From: Gossypium raimondii
Lineage: Eukaryota; Streptophyta; Magnoliopsida; Malvales; Malvaceae
Reading direction: 5' to 3'
Assembly (NCBI RefSeq): GCF_025698545.1
Contig: NC_068570.1
Span: 58,981,924-59,045,923 of the forward strand
Length of the DNA stretch: 64,000 nt
Under the pieces are notes generated by a model, which saw only the letters and a program-made list of their open reading frames with translations, was not told the origin of the DNA and did not search any database. Below, in pieces: positions 40,207 to 52,618 of the stretch. Made by a program: the position numbers and the translations under genes. Within the stretch, counting starts at the first letter, position 1. Every line of letters starts with the position of its first letter.

Positions 40207-40438
40207 CACGGGCGACTGTAGGCGGGTGGTGGCAGGGGCCTGCACCCCTAAAATTGAAAATTTTCTTTTTTAACCCTTTAAAATTTTTAAAATTTTAAAT
40301 TAGTAAAGGTCAAATTATAATTTGGCCCCCTTAAAATGATAAAATTTTAATTTAATCTTTTAAAAATTATATTTTTACATTCATAAAAATTACAATTTAA
40401 TTTTGGCCCCCCTAAAAAAATTTTCTGACTTCACCCCG
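40207..40438. mobile_element. hAT-like MITE (232 bp) with perfect 8-bp target duplication
   Basis: Flanked by ataacatg at 40199-40206 and 40439-40446. Its interior (ggggcctgcacccctaaaat and onward) matches the reverse complement of the element at 41555-41787. The ends are degenerate versions of cagtggcg...cgccactg. Confidence 0.85.
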
Positions 40439-40492
40439 ATAACATGCCGATAAATTATTTAATCAATAGATAATTATTTTTTTTAAAAAGAA

Positions 40493-40868
40493 GGCTTAAT
40501 ACATCATGGTGCTTTAGTTTGACACTTCTTTTTTAATGTGGTACAAATGTTATTTTTGATCCAATATGGTACATGTATTTAACAAAAGTAGTACATTGTG
40601 GTACTTGAACGTAATAATATTGCTTTTTAGTGTTTAATTGAGTTTTATAGTTGATTTGATGAAAGTTTCTAATTAGCTAATAATATTAGCAATTAACCTT
40701 TCATCAAATCAACCCTAAACCGAATTAAATATAAAAAGTTAAGACACTTACATTTGAGTATCAAAATATGCAACTTTTATCAAATACATGTACTAAACTG
40801 ACAAAAATAACACAAATATTATTTTAAGAAAAATATCAAACTCGGATACTAAATAATGTATTAAACCG
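40493..40868. mobile_element. Palindromic MITE (about 376 bp)
   Basis: The left end ggcttaatacatcatggtg pairs with the right end ctaaataatgtattaaacc, and the arms pair through ttgatttgatgaaagt and acctttcatcaaatcaa at the centre near 40680. No convincing target duplication. Confidence 0.75.
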
Positions 40869-41554
40869 CTTTTTGATGCCTAGACTTTAGCTATGTTGGG
40901 TCTTAGTAAATCCAAAAGCTTTATTATTTAGAATAATATTAAAAGCAATGTCATATTAAATATTTTAAAATTAAATTTAACTAAAAATTTTATTCATTAA
41001 AAATTAACAAAAAAAAAGTCCAGGGGAATTGTTGACAATGTTTAAATTGGATTCGACCGAACTAGTTGATTGAATTGGAAATTCAAGCGGGATACAAATA
41101 TGAAGAAAACCATTAGATCAGTTGATCTAGGAATTGGTACAAACTGGTTAAACCAACAAAAAATTCGATTGAATCGAATTTTTGAAATTTTAAAATATTT
41201 TTTTATTTTAATAATTTAATTAATTGAATCGATTTGACCAATAATTCGATTTTGAAAACCTTGATTGTTCACAATTTTCTTCATTGCGTGAGGAGTAACT
41301 AAGACTTTGGGTTGCCCAAATTGTATGAGCAAATGGACAAAAAAATAAAAATAGTAGTCCGTATACATTAGAAAAAAAGAGTAAAATGGTAATTTTTATA
41401 ATAGTTGACATTAGTTTAAAACGCGACATGGTATGTTCACCTAATTGATCCATTATAGCAGAGGGGTCAATTGCTCAAGCCAAACAATCCCGTGGGCATG
41501 CAGTGATTTTGATCCAAAGCTTGCACTCTCTCGGTCGATCGATACTTCCCTGAT

Positions 41555-41787
41555 CAGGGGCGAAGCCAGAACAATTTTTTAGGGGGGCCGAATAAAATTT
41601 CAATTTTTTTATAGTCTATATCTTTATAAATTTTAAAGGATTAAATTGATTTTTTATAATTTTAGGGGGGCAAAGTACAATTTTACCTTTACTAATTTAA
41701 AATTTTTAAAAAAATTTAAGGGCTTAAATAGTAATTTTATATTTTAGGGGGGTCAGGCTCCTGCCAGCCTCCTTAGATTCGCCACTG
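41555..41787. mobile_element. hAT-like MITE (233 bp), inverted sister of 40207-40438
   Basis: Begins caggggcgaagccag and ends attcgccactg, flanked by tccctgat (41547-41554) and tccctaat (41788-41795), 7 of 8 identical. Confidence 0.85.
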
Positions 41788-41972
41788 TCCCTAATCATCA
41801 AAACACAACCAAAACAAACCATAATACAACATAAAAACTAAAAACACACACCGTAGTGCCGTATGCTACAAATGGCAGTTGATTCCCCGATTAGATTGAA
41901 GAAACGAGCTCTCGACAAAATCTTTCGAGCCTCAATCGATGGTGGGACAGTAACAAGAAAATCCTGCTAATG

Positions 41973-42423
41973 AGAGTTGATCATGGTGGCTCAGTTCGAA
42001 GGTTCACCTGAAAAGTGAGAGAGATTGGACAAAAATATAAGCCTGATGAAAATAGGCTTGGACAAAAAAATAAAGCTCGTTTTCTAAATGGGTCATGTCT
42101 TGAGTAAGTTTTTTTTTTTTACCCTGGCTGGGCTAGCCCCAAATTTACAAAAAAAAAATGTTTGTTGTTTTGCTGCCATTGATTTTAATGTTTTTAGTGT
42201 ATTTTATATATTATATTTTTAAAATTTAATTTTTTATAAAAAACTAATATAACAAATTTTAATACGGATGGGTCAAGTTGGGCTCGAGTTTTAACATTTT
42301 TATTTGGATTGGGCTTGGACAAAATTTTAGGCCCATTTTTTAGGCTGGATTGGACACAAACCTAAAAAATGGGCTTAGAATTGTTGCCTTGCTCAACCTA
42401 ATTCGGCTCATGATCAACTCTAG
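41973..42423. mobile_element. hAT-like non-autonomous element (about 450 bp)
   Basis: The ends agagttgatcatgg and catgatcaactctag are inverted repeats. The flanking 8-mers tgctaatg and tgctaacc agree at 6 of 8. The interior shares the ctcgttttctaaatgggtc block with 16850-17393 and 55757-56210. Confidence 0.75.
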
Positions 42424-42632
42424 TGCTAACCATAATGTTTTTAGTGTATTTTACGTATTATACACATGAAACTTGAATTGTAGTTCATATGTATACATGC
42501 AACTTTGATTTCGGTTCAATCTTACACATTAAAGAAATAAATACATACATTTATTTCCATATTAGATTAATATAACTTTTTGTGTATGCAATATATCAAC
42601 GTAAAATGGTGATAATCCGATAATATTATTAA

Positions 42633-43376
42633 GGGTAAACTACCAAAATAGTCACTTTTGTTTGGCTCAGGTTACGTTTTAGTCACTTATGTTATCACGT
42701 TGTAACATTTTAGTCACTGAACCGTTAGTTTTTGTTAACGGTGTAACAGTAAACTGATGTGGCACGTTAAATCATTATTTCAAACAAAACTTCTAGGTTA
42801 ATTTATACAATCGGTCCTCATATTTTTTCGTTTGGAGCAATTTAATTTTTTTTCTTTTATGTTTTTTTAACTTTCTTTCTTTTCCATTCTCTTATGCTTC
42901 TCCATTTGTTTTCCTCCCTTCTCCATTTGTTTTCCTCTCTTCTCCATTTCTTTCAACATAGTTTTTCTATGTTTTATTTTTTTTGAACAATTTAATTTTT
43001 TCGAGTGAGGCGAGCTTGTAGACTAGTTACAAATGGAAAGCTTAGAAAAACTATGTTAAAAGAAATGAAGAATGGAGGAAAATAGAGGGATAAGCATAAG
43101 AGAATGGAAAAAAAAGTTAGAAGAAAATAAAATTCTTAAATTGTTGAAAATGAAAAAATATAGGAACTAATTGTAGAATTTAACCTAAAATTTTCGTTTG
43201 AAATAATGATTTAACGTGCCACATCAACTTACCGTTACACCATTGTCGACAATTAACGACTCATTGACTAAATGTTACAACACCATAACGTAAGTGACTA
43301 AAACGTAACATTTCAAACATAAGTGACTAAAATGTAACCTGAGTCAAATAAAAGTGACTATTTTAATAGTTTACCC
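42633..43376. mobile_element. MULE-type MITE with perfect 9-bp target duplication (744 bp)
   Basis: Begins gggtaaactaccaaaatagtc and ends gactattttaatagtttaccc, flanked by tattattaa at 42624-42632 and 43377-43385. The arms pair along nearly the full length; near the centre ttctccatttgttttcctc and similar pyrimidine-rich copies are duplicated. Longer relative of 35690-36254. Confidence 0.92.
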
Positions 43377-43839
43377 TATTATTAATGATTTTTGAAAATT
43401 GAATCAAATCACGAAATCAAAATTTATATATGATATTACACATTACGTTAAAATTTACGTATAATTTTGAAATTTTTCCCTTTTTTTTATATTATAATTC
43501 TAATAAATCATACCTACCGACAGCAAAAAGAAAAAGTTTCAAGAAACATTCGTACGCACGTGGCATCTTCTGGTTCATTATTGCCAAACACAAGTAACAT
43601 TGAAAGGTGATCTTTTTCCTTTCCGTCAATGATAATTTACTGTGCGAATTATTTTTATTAAACTTAATTATAAATATATATAAATATTAATATAATTTTT
43701 AATTCTAGATTAAAGATAATTCGGTCCAAAAAATGGACCCATAAAAATTAAATTTAACATGAAAATAGAAGTCCAAGACATGAAAAAAAAATTATAAGTT
43801 TAAAAAATAATCGTATCATCAGTTGGATCAAGAATCAAT
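43377..43839. other. Intergenic spacer
   Basis: AT-rich; no gene or defined element seen. Confidence 0.35.
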
Positions 43840-44600
43840 CCGTATATCGACTTGAATAAATAATTAGACTGATTTTGAATTGGGTTGTGAGCGAACCGTG
43901 CGGAATCGGTTGAACTAAACTAAAGAACCGATTGAATCAATTACATTGGTTTTTCTCTATTTTAATATATTATTTTTTATTTTATGATTCTTAATAAATT
44001 ATTTAATTAAAATCGGACCAAAAGATTGAATCGGTCGAACTGAGAATTGATAGTTTGATTGGTTCAATCATTGATCCGATTTAAAAAATATTGGTATAAA
44101 ATTAATTAAATTTTTATACAATTCCTATGAATTTTTAATCCATAATTTATCAAGGATGTTTGGACTGGGAACCGGTTAGGGTATCTATTCGAAAAATGAC
44201 ATTGAATCAATTGGGTGAGGAATTACTGGTTGAATAAACTAAAAAACCAATTGAATTGACGATTGAACTGAATTTTTTTCAATGTACATATTTTTAAATA
44301 ATTTTTTATTAACTTGATCAATTTAATTAAAATTGAACCGAACGATTGAATCGATCGAATTGAGAACCGATAGTTTGGCTGGTTTAATCATTAATTCGAT
44401 TTTAAAAACATTGGTATAAAATTAATAATTTTTTTGTGCAATTCGTATGAATTTTTTATTCAGAATTATCAAGAATGTTTGGATTGGGAATTGACTAGAG
44501 TACCGGTCCAAAGAATGAAATTGAATCGATTGAGCGAGAAATTGGTACGGGCCGGTTGAATCAACTAAAAAACCAATTGAATTGATGATTGATCTGAAAT
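43840..44600. repeat. Tandem array of a ~320-bp repeat (about 2.3 units)
   Basis: The word gattgaatcggtcgaa at about 44023 recurs as gattgaatcgatcgaa at 44344 (321 bp on), and aaggatgtttggactggga at 44152 recurs as aagaatgtttggattggga at 44471 (319 bp on). A first partial unit starts near 43840. Single diverged copies lie at about 35440, 41040 and 51150. Confidence 0.75.
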
Positions 44601-45024
44601 TTTTTTTAAAAATATATAATTTAAAATTTTTAATAATTTTTTTTATAAATTTTAAAAAATAGATACAATATTATTTCAATTAAATATTTATTTGTTTCTG
44701 TAATTATTGATTGATCTAGTACTGGAATTTAATTCAATTTAATGATGAAATTATATGTAATTAAACAAATCTTGGTTGTGATTAGTGCAAAAATTTCCCA
44801 ATTTAGTAATAAACCACTTTGATTAGACCACACACATAGCTAACACCCAACTTAAAAGGCCTCATTTATTTTCTATCGGTTTTATTATTTTCTCTCACTT
44901 TCTCGAGGCCCTTTACAGTTGAACCCTATCGAAGGAGGAAAAAAAAGGGTAATTTTCTCGGATACCAAACAACCCGATTAATTTTCCCTGGAAAATCGCC
45001 TTGTAAAAGAAAATTAGACGGAAA
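44601..45024 (+). promoter_or_regulatory. Likely promoter and 5' UTR of the UBP1-like gene
   Basis: No gene or repeat is seen. The last 150 bp become pyrimidine-rich (tattttctctcactttctc near 44888), as in many plant 5' UTRs. No TATA box is claimed. Confidence 0.4.
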
Positions 45025-48000
45025 ATGCAGCACCAGAGGCTGAAGCAACAGCAACAAGCCTTGATGCAACAAGCTCTTATCCAACAACAGTCTCTTTATC
45101 ACCCAGGCATCTTAGCTCCTCCTCAGGTTTTCCACTCTTTTGAATCTCTTATCTCTTTAATGAGTTTTTGATCCGGTCTTTAGGAATGATTTGTTGGATT
45201 TGGCGAAATCGTGTTTTGATCTTCGAGCTCGTGTTGATCTTCGAGCTCGTGTTTTTTTTTTTTTTGTAATTTGACTGGTGGAGCTAGGGTTAGTTGGGGG
45301 AATTGAATGCGATGATGATTTAGCTTTTGAGAAACAAGCTTCCTTTTTTTTTCTATTGGTGTTGCTTGAATTCGGTGGATTTTGCTTCCATTTTTGTTTC
45401 TTTCAGCTCTTTGAATGCATTATTGATCGGAAAGTTGGATTTTTGCTTTGTTTCTGGAACTTAAAAGAAGTCTTTGTCTTTGATTTCTTAATATTTTTAG
45501 ATTTTCATCATTGATTGAAGTTCTGATGTTATTTCTCTTATATGATGTTGCAATTGGCAAGCTAGTAAGTTTTGCTTGTGTTTTTATTCTCATTTATTTG
45601 TGTTTCTCACTACTTTTGGTTTTGTATGTAACTTACTGCTGATCCAAATCTTAAAGTTGTTTTGCAAATATTGAGAAATGATTGAATGTGGTTTAGTCCC
45701 CAATTCCATCTCTCTTGTACTACCAATCCTTCTATGTTTCTATCTTGATCTTTTGCTTGCAAATATTGGGTAAAAATTGACAATTTCTTTCTTTCTTCCG
45801 CTCTTTCTTATTTCAAGTGTTAGAGCAGAAAACATGGTTCCTGAGTTTCATTTTGGGACTCTTTAGGTTTACGTTGCTGGGATATAACAGCATGAAGCAA
45901 ATTTATGAAGTATAGGGTACTTCCAATATATTTGATTCTCTCAAAGTTACATTTAGGGCAGACAACACAATTCTGCTAATGTTCTTTCATTTAGATGAGG
46001 TGAAATATTTTGGTCTGGTTGTCACCAAAAAAACCAATATTTTTTTTTGGCTTTAAGTTGAAAGTGTTTTCAAAGAGGTTGGAGAAGTGATGCACTTGTT
46101 TCTGATGGTTGTAGTTAGCATCTCGTTTGTTTTTTATAGGTTGAGTGTTGGGATACCTTCAAAAATCCGTCTTCTTTCCAGGATTTGAATGCTTTAGAGT
46201 TGAGTTAGGTGGGAAGGGACATTTTGTACATCACTTCTTTGTTTCCCCCTTTCTATTTTTCTATTTTTTTTTTCACTTTTTTATTTTGCAGATAGAGCCA
46301 ATCCCAAGTGGAAATCTGCCTCCTGGTTTTGATCCAAGTACTTGCCGCAGTGTGTGAGTGTCTGCCTAGATGTTTTTACTTTTTTTTTTAATTTCCTTTT
46401 TATTCTTTTGCTTTTTGTGTGTGTCTTATTTCCCTTTCTTGACTAAGCAACTTCCCTAGTCATTTTTATGCTTATAAGTATACACATTGGAGACACTTTC
46501 CTTCATGAATCTGGTGATTGAAAATGTCATTGCTACCTTAATGCTAAATTCTGAGCTATTATCTGTTTTATTTGATGGTTGAATAGTTTTGGGAATGTAA
46601 TAGATAGTTTTTATGTTCTGTGCTCTTTCTAACAACTCAGAAAGTTACTTATGGCCATTTATTTTTTTTTTCTTTTTTTTAAACTTCTAGCTTTTATTTT
46701 GAGAAACTGCAGGTATGTTGGAAACATCCATACACAAGTGACTGAACCACTACTCCAAGAGGTTTTTGCAAGTACCGGTCCCGTTGAAGGCTGCAAGCTT
46801 GTCAGAAAGGAAAAGGTATTGTTTTCAAAATAGTATCCTCTTTATATGCATGTGTATATATCTGGAACTGTGAGGATGCTCTAATTGTGCAATGGTTAAC
46901 TTTCTTTACTTAGTTTTCTCCCTTTTCCTTTAGCCTATTGATTTCCATATGATTGGCATGCCTTTTGTTCTCACTCTACTTATGCAGTCATCATATGGAT
47001 TCATCCACTACTTCGACCGCAGATCAGCTGCTCTTGCCATATTATCTCTAAATGGAAGGCATTTGTAAGTATTGACTTTTAGTTTTTTCCCTCTTACTTT
47101 ATTTTGATCGTGCTTTTACCTCATATCATGTAATCTGCAGATTTGGACAGCCTATCAAGGTCAATTGGGCATATGCTAGTGGTCAGAGAGAGGATACATC
47201 AGGTTTGTGCATGTTTTTGTTTGCAAAGTTTTGCTCTGATATACTTATGATGTGCTGGCAATTATTTTATAATCTACTTTTTGATACTATCATGATTGGT
47301 GCAGGACACTTTAACATTTTTGTTGGGGATCTCAGTCCTGAGGTTACTGATGCAATGCTGTTTGCGTGCTTTTCTGTCTATCCTAGTTGTTCGTAAGCAT
47401 CTTTTACTTTGGTATTGGTTTTAGTAAATGCATAAACTTTCAGGAAAACCTATTTGTTAGTAAACCTTGATTCCTGTATTCATGTTGCTTAAAGTAGTGA
47501 TCAATCAGTGTCACAGTGAATAACAAAGCTGATACCTTTACTGATTGCAGGGATGCGAGGGTAATGTGGGATCAGAAAACTGGGCGTTCAAGAGGATTTG
47601 GGTTTGTTTCATTTCGCAACCAGCAGGTACTGTTGCTTGGTTAAGTTTCTGGTGGCTTTTTGTGTTTCTCAGTCTTCCTTGATAATGTTCTTTCATCTAT
47701 TGATATCAACTTTTTTTATCTGTCCAGGATGCACAAAGTGCAATTAACGACTTAACTGGTAAGATTTATGTTCTTTGCTCAATAAATGTACTTCTTTATC
47801 TTATTGAGCACAGCTTTAGCTCATCAAATAAGCTGTGATTTTTAGTGTATTTCATAACTTGCATGCTTTGAAGTAATCTTATTTTTTCTGAAAAAGATTT
47901 TCCTTTCTTTTTAGTCTGTTATTCTTTCACAATTTTTTCTGCAATCACCTTGTTTGTAGCATCAGTTTATTAAATTATTGCGGCTGAGCTCGCTGAATTG

Positions 48001-50186
48001 TAGTTAGCACTAATTTTTCAACAAACCTCGACTTGTATAGATTGCTATTAATTGTTATTGCAGTAAAAATCATACGAGCTTTGATTTAATTATATAGGAA
48101 AATGGCTTGGCAGTCGACAAATTCGTTGTAACTGGGCGACAAAGGGTGTCAGTAGCAGTGATGACAAGCAGAGCTCTGATGCCAAAAGCGTGGTAGAACT
48201 AACCAATGGCTCATCAGGTGTGTTTATTGAAGCTTTAAAATCAAACATTCACATTTTTATTGTTTCGCTAAATTTGTGCCAAATGTGAAATAAACTTACA
48301 TATATTAGCGTGGGATGCAGAGGATGGTAAAGAGACGACCAATAATGAGGCTCCTGAGAGTAATCCTCAATATACTACGGTTTATGTCGGCAATCTTGCT
48401 CCAGAGGCAAGTAACCATAAAGATCTTCAGAACTCTTTCTAATGAAGTTTTCAACCAATGATGATATGAGCTTGAACCGGCTGTCCGTATTTGGACCTCA
48501 AGAACTCCCATGTTCTAATACAGTTACCAGTGCTTGCAAGAGTTGGCCTTGTGTTCTGCAAACTCCAGTTAACTTTGTACCGTAAAGGAACATGTTAAGT
48601 TCTCAAATAAAACCAATTATTTTTATTCCTGCAGGTCACTCAAGTAGAACTCCACTATCACTTCCATGCTCTTGGTGCTGGGTTGATTGAGGAGGTCCGT
48701 GTCCAGCGTGATAAAGGCTTTGGCTTTGTGAGATACGGTACTCATGCTGAGGCAGCTTTGGCTATTCAACTGGGGAACACACACTCATTTCTATGTGGCA
48801 AGCAAATTAAGGTTTACTCTCTTCTTATACTTAAAATTTGACTTCCTTTTCTATCTCAGAGATGTGACCCTTTTTTCCCTGGAAATTACAATCATGATCT
48901 ATCATTACTTCCATATATCACCGAAAACTAACTGAAATGTCAAACTAATAAATCAGGACGCATTTGGCAAAACTTCAACTAGACTAAATCTGGATAACTC
49001 CAATATAAAAACCTAACTCACACTTGGGGAGGCTTGAGACTGTTATCTCAAAATTGCCCCTTTGCTGCTAAATCAGGGCCCCATCGGCTATTTCAAAAAG
49101 GGTAAACCGCTTTTTGGAGCTTGAACTTGACAACAACTCTCACATTGGGGCTTGAACCTTTTTTTTTTTGACCAAGTTAGTCCTTGAACTTGGCTATTGT
49201 TCCCACATTGGGGCTTGAATATTAGGGTTTTCAAGGAAATATCATGAACTAACTTGGACAAAAAAAGAGTTCAGACCCCAATATTGGAACTGGGAACAAT
49301 TGCCAAGTTGAGAAACTAAATTGGAAAAAAAAGTTCAGGCCTCAATGTGGGAACAATTACCAAGTTCAGGGACAAACTTGGACAAAAACAAAATTTAGGC
49401 CCCAATGTGAAATTAGTTGCCAAGTTTAGGCCCTAAAAAGTAATTTAACCTTTTGAGAAATATAACCATCTGAAGTAATGTGCATGTTTGAAGTCTTTGG
49501 AGGAAGATGTTCGAAAAATTCTTTGGTAGGTTTTATGTTTATTGAATCTTTTACCCTTAAGTATGCTAGAATGAGCCATGGAATGAGTTCTATTATTGCC
49601 TAGGAGTCAAATTTTCATTAGATTCATTTTCTCTAATCTAAATTCTTTTAGTTGCAACTGTTGTCTATGTTGCTCAGATTCTTCATTTTCTTGAGGTACT
49701 CATGCCCAACACACATGTTTGAACCGATATGACCTCCAAAGATCTTTCAAATACTTTTAAAAACTTATAAGAATTTTATAACTGTGTTAGATACATACCA
49801 GAAACCTGAGTTTGAGTAGCATAAGTTGTAGTTACAACTTCATTCAAAATTTAATCCCTTGGATAATTGGAAATTTACATCATTAATTTGTTTTTGTGTA
49901 GTGTTCTTGGGGCAGCAAGCCTACACCACCTGGGACAAGTTCAAACCCCCTTCCCCCACCTGCTGCCACACCTTTAGCTGGTCTTTCTGCCACTGACCTT
50001 TTAGCTTACGAGCGACAACTAGCCATGAACAAAATGGGTGGTGTTCATGCACTAATGCACCCTCAAGGACAACACCCTCTCAAACAAGCGGCAATGGGAG
50101 TCGGTGCTGCTGGAGCAAGCCAGGCCATATATGACGGTGGATTCCAGAACGTGGCGGCTGCCCAGCAACTAATGTACTATCAGTGA
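45025..50186 (+). CDS. UBP1B: Oligouridylate-binding protein UBP1-like (three RRMs)
   Basis: Twelve exons: 45025-45126, 46292-46353, 46713-46815, 46988-47064, 47141-47202, 47305-47392, 47551-47626, 47728-47758, 48098-48217, 48309-48406, 48635-48811 and 49902-50186. They close to 426 aa. A Gln-rich N-terminus (1-34) is followed by RRM1 (about 56-130; YVGNIH, YGFIHYF), RRM2 (about 138-215; [14 protein letters not shown]) and RRM3 (about 264-335; [14 protein letters not shown]), then a Pro/Gly/Gln-rich tail ending MYYQ. UBP1 proteins bind U-rich RNA, aid splicing and stability of U-rich introns and transcripts in the nucleus, and move to stress granules; they resemble animal TIA-1. Intron 10 uses a GC donor. 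Intron 11 (1.1 kb) carries a small transposon. The symbol means family member; the exact paralogue is uncertain. Confidence 0.94.
48407..48634 (+). other. GC-AG intron in the UBP1-like gene
   Basis: The exon ends ...ccagag and the intron starts gcaagtaacc; the next exon begins after cctgcag with gtcactcaagta. No GT donor nearby keeps the conserved NLAPE|VTQVELH junction in frame. GC donors are a minor known class and typically have this strong AG|GCAAGT context. Confidence 0.85.
49100..49450. mobile_element. MULE-like TIR element (351 bp) in UBP1 intron 11
   Basis: Begins gggtaaaccgctttttgg and ends ctaaaaagtaatttaacc, with mirrored inner blocks (cccacattggggcttgaa against ttcaggcctcaatgtggga). 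The flanking 9-mers tttcaaaaa and ttttgagaa agree at 6 of 9, so the target duplication is uncertain. Confidence 0.7.
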
Positions 50187-50604
50187 TCAAAACTAGAGTT
50201 TGTGTGGTAATTATATATATCCTTAATTTCCTGGCATTTGCAGGTTTTATTTGAGTTCTAAAGAAAAAAAAAAACATTTAGGAGGCTTTTTAATGTGTTT
50301 ATCCTTTTTTTCTCTTTTTTTTAGTAGCGAGATTGCTTTGCGCCCTGCTTTTATTTATATATATATATATAGCATACATATGTGTTTGCCTGATTGTATC
50401 AATCTCACATATTTCTTGATATTATTTTGAGTTCTAAACGGCTATGAAGCTTTTTTAATGTATTTTCTCCCAATGAGTGTGTATATAATTTTCTGATATA
50501 TATTCCATATGGTTCCCAATGAGTATGTGTGTGTGTATAAGCAATGCTTGGCCCGTAATAGTAGTTTGTAATTTTGTTTGAGTTCTGTATTTGTAAATGT
50601 TAAA

Positions 50605-51075
50605 TTCTGGTATTAGTCCCTGTAATTTGGGAAAGTTGTGGATTTAGTTTTTATATTTTAATTTGACCAATTTCAGTCTTTCTATTTTTCAAGTTGGTCA
50701 ATTTTATGTCTTATACTTTTCAAATTTTATTCCTAACCCAAACGGTAGCAAATACGTTCAATTACTGTTGTATTATTTGTATAGTTGTAGATTTAGTTCA
50801 TGTTTTACAGTTGGATAATTTTAAGCATGCGCTTTTAATTTTGAAATTTTAATTTTGACACAAATGACAGATGTTAAATCATTAATTGAATTTTTAGTAA
50901 CATATGAAAATAATAAACTGATATGATGATAATATGTTTATTGCATTAAATTTTGGAATTAGTAGGTAAGAATTAATATTTTAAAATTTGAAAAAGTACA
51001 AAATTAAAAATTACGAAACTAAAGTATAGAGATTAAAATCATAATTAAAATAGACTAGTATCAAAATTAACCATA
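50605..51075. mobile_element. TIR element downstream of UBP1 (about 470 bp)
   Basis: The left end ttaaattctggtattagtcc and the right end gactagtatcaaaattaacc are diverged inverted copies of the terminus seen at 8050-11597. Non-coding. Confidence 0.5.
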
Positions 51076-52123
51076 TCTAAATTGGCAAACTTTATTTAGT
51101 TTAAGGATACCAACAAATTTGAATATGTAAATTTGCTTTAAAATCAAAATTATCAAAATTGATCAGGTGATCGGATCAATCAGGTCATCGATTTGTTTGG
51201 TTTAATTAAATAAATTACTAAAAATTAAAACAAATTTCGGCTCAATAGCCCAAGTCAACTTATTCGTATCAATTCTCAAATCAATTCTTGAATCAATTGG
51301 AACTAGTTCTTATGTCAATTTTTGGTTCAACAGATTGATTTGATCCGATTCAAATATTATTGAAATTAGTTTATTATTTGAATATGAATTAATAAATTAT
51401 CCATTGAATATTTGAATCTGTTAAATATCCACAAGTAACAAATATTAAACTATTTTTAAATAAAATTTAATTTTATTTAAAAAATTAAAGCAACACATTT
51501 AGATATCCAAACCTGAATATGTTATTCACAAAGTAAAATAAATTCGGTTATTTATTATTTGAATTTGCATCCATAATAGAAATATTAGGATTAAAAATTG
51601 CATTCATTTGATTTTTTAATATAATTAGAATATTTAATTTTAAATATTATTTGAATTTAAAATATCTGAATCTACCAAAAAAAAAAAACAAGTTGAATAT
51701 GTACTACTATTTCGTACCATACATTGCCATTCTAATTTATTCCGTTCCTTTTTTAATTTTGTATAAAATGTTATTTCTATTTAATAATCATATATATATT
51801 ACTTAAAAAACTATATTTTTATTTATTAAAAATTTTAAATATAAATAATATTTACATTTATATAAATTACATCGTATATAAAAATAAAACTAAGGGACTG
51901 GTAAAATTAGAAAACAAAATCGAGTTGAATGATATTCGAACTTCAAATATTTAACCGTTGGATCGGATTTGATCATTAAAACTCAACCTCGACTTATTTT
52001 TTAAATGGATTTATTGCTTTTGTCTAACTTCATCTTTAGACCTAACATTTTTATCTAAGCCCTCTAAAATAATCCTCTCATCCCCTCAAATATTGTCCAA
52101 GAACTTGAATCTAGACAAACATG
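51076..52123. other. Intergenic AT-rich DNA
   Basis: No gene. About 51150-51370 is one more diverged copy of the dispersed repeat that forms the array at 43840-44600. Confidence 0.4.
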
Positions 52124-52444
52124 GGTAAAAGTATCATCGATGCCCTTGTAGTATAAGTCAGATTTGTATTTTGTCTTCTTTGCTCGAAAAATAGGCATTT
52201 ATCCATTTAAACTATTAGAAACTGATGTGACTGATGAAATAATCTGACAATGACAGATGACATACCATTTGTACTTAATGCTGACGTACAACGACCAATT
52301 CTTAATAGTAAAAATGGATAAAAATTTATAACAAAAAAATCAACTTGCTCTACGATCGTGCATGAACTAATTTACACATTTTTTGAGTAGAGAAGGTAAA
52401 TGCAATCTAACTCATAGTATAAGGATCTCCATGGTATTTTTACC
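52124..52444. mobile_element. MULE-type MITE (321 bp) with 9-bp target duplication
   Basis: Starts ggtaaaagtatcatcgatgcc and ends atctccatggtatttttacc. Flanked by acaaacatg (52115-52123) and acaaacgtg (52445-52453), 8 of 9 identical. It lies 175 bp past the FLU-like stop codon. Confidence 0.8.
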
Positions 52445-52618
52445 ACAAACGTGCAGATTATGAGAAGTATCATGCACTGTTACCCAGATTTAAGCATGAT
52501 TATCTGTTACGTGCATGTATACGACAAGGATCGATATATGTTGAACACGGATACTAGGGAAAAAGAAAATGAAGAGTCGAAATGTGTACAGCTAATTTGG
52601 AATCTCTAAGTTGCTTTA

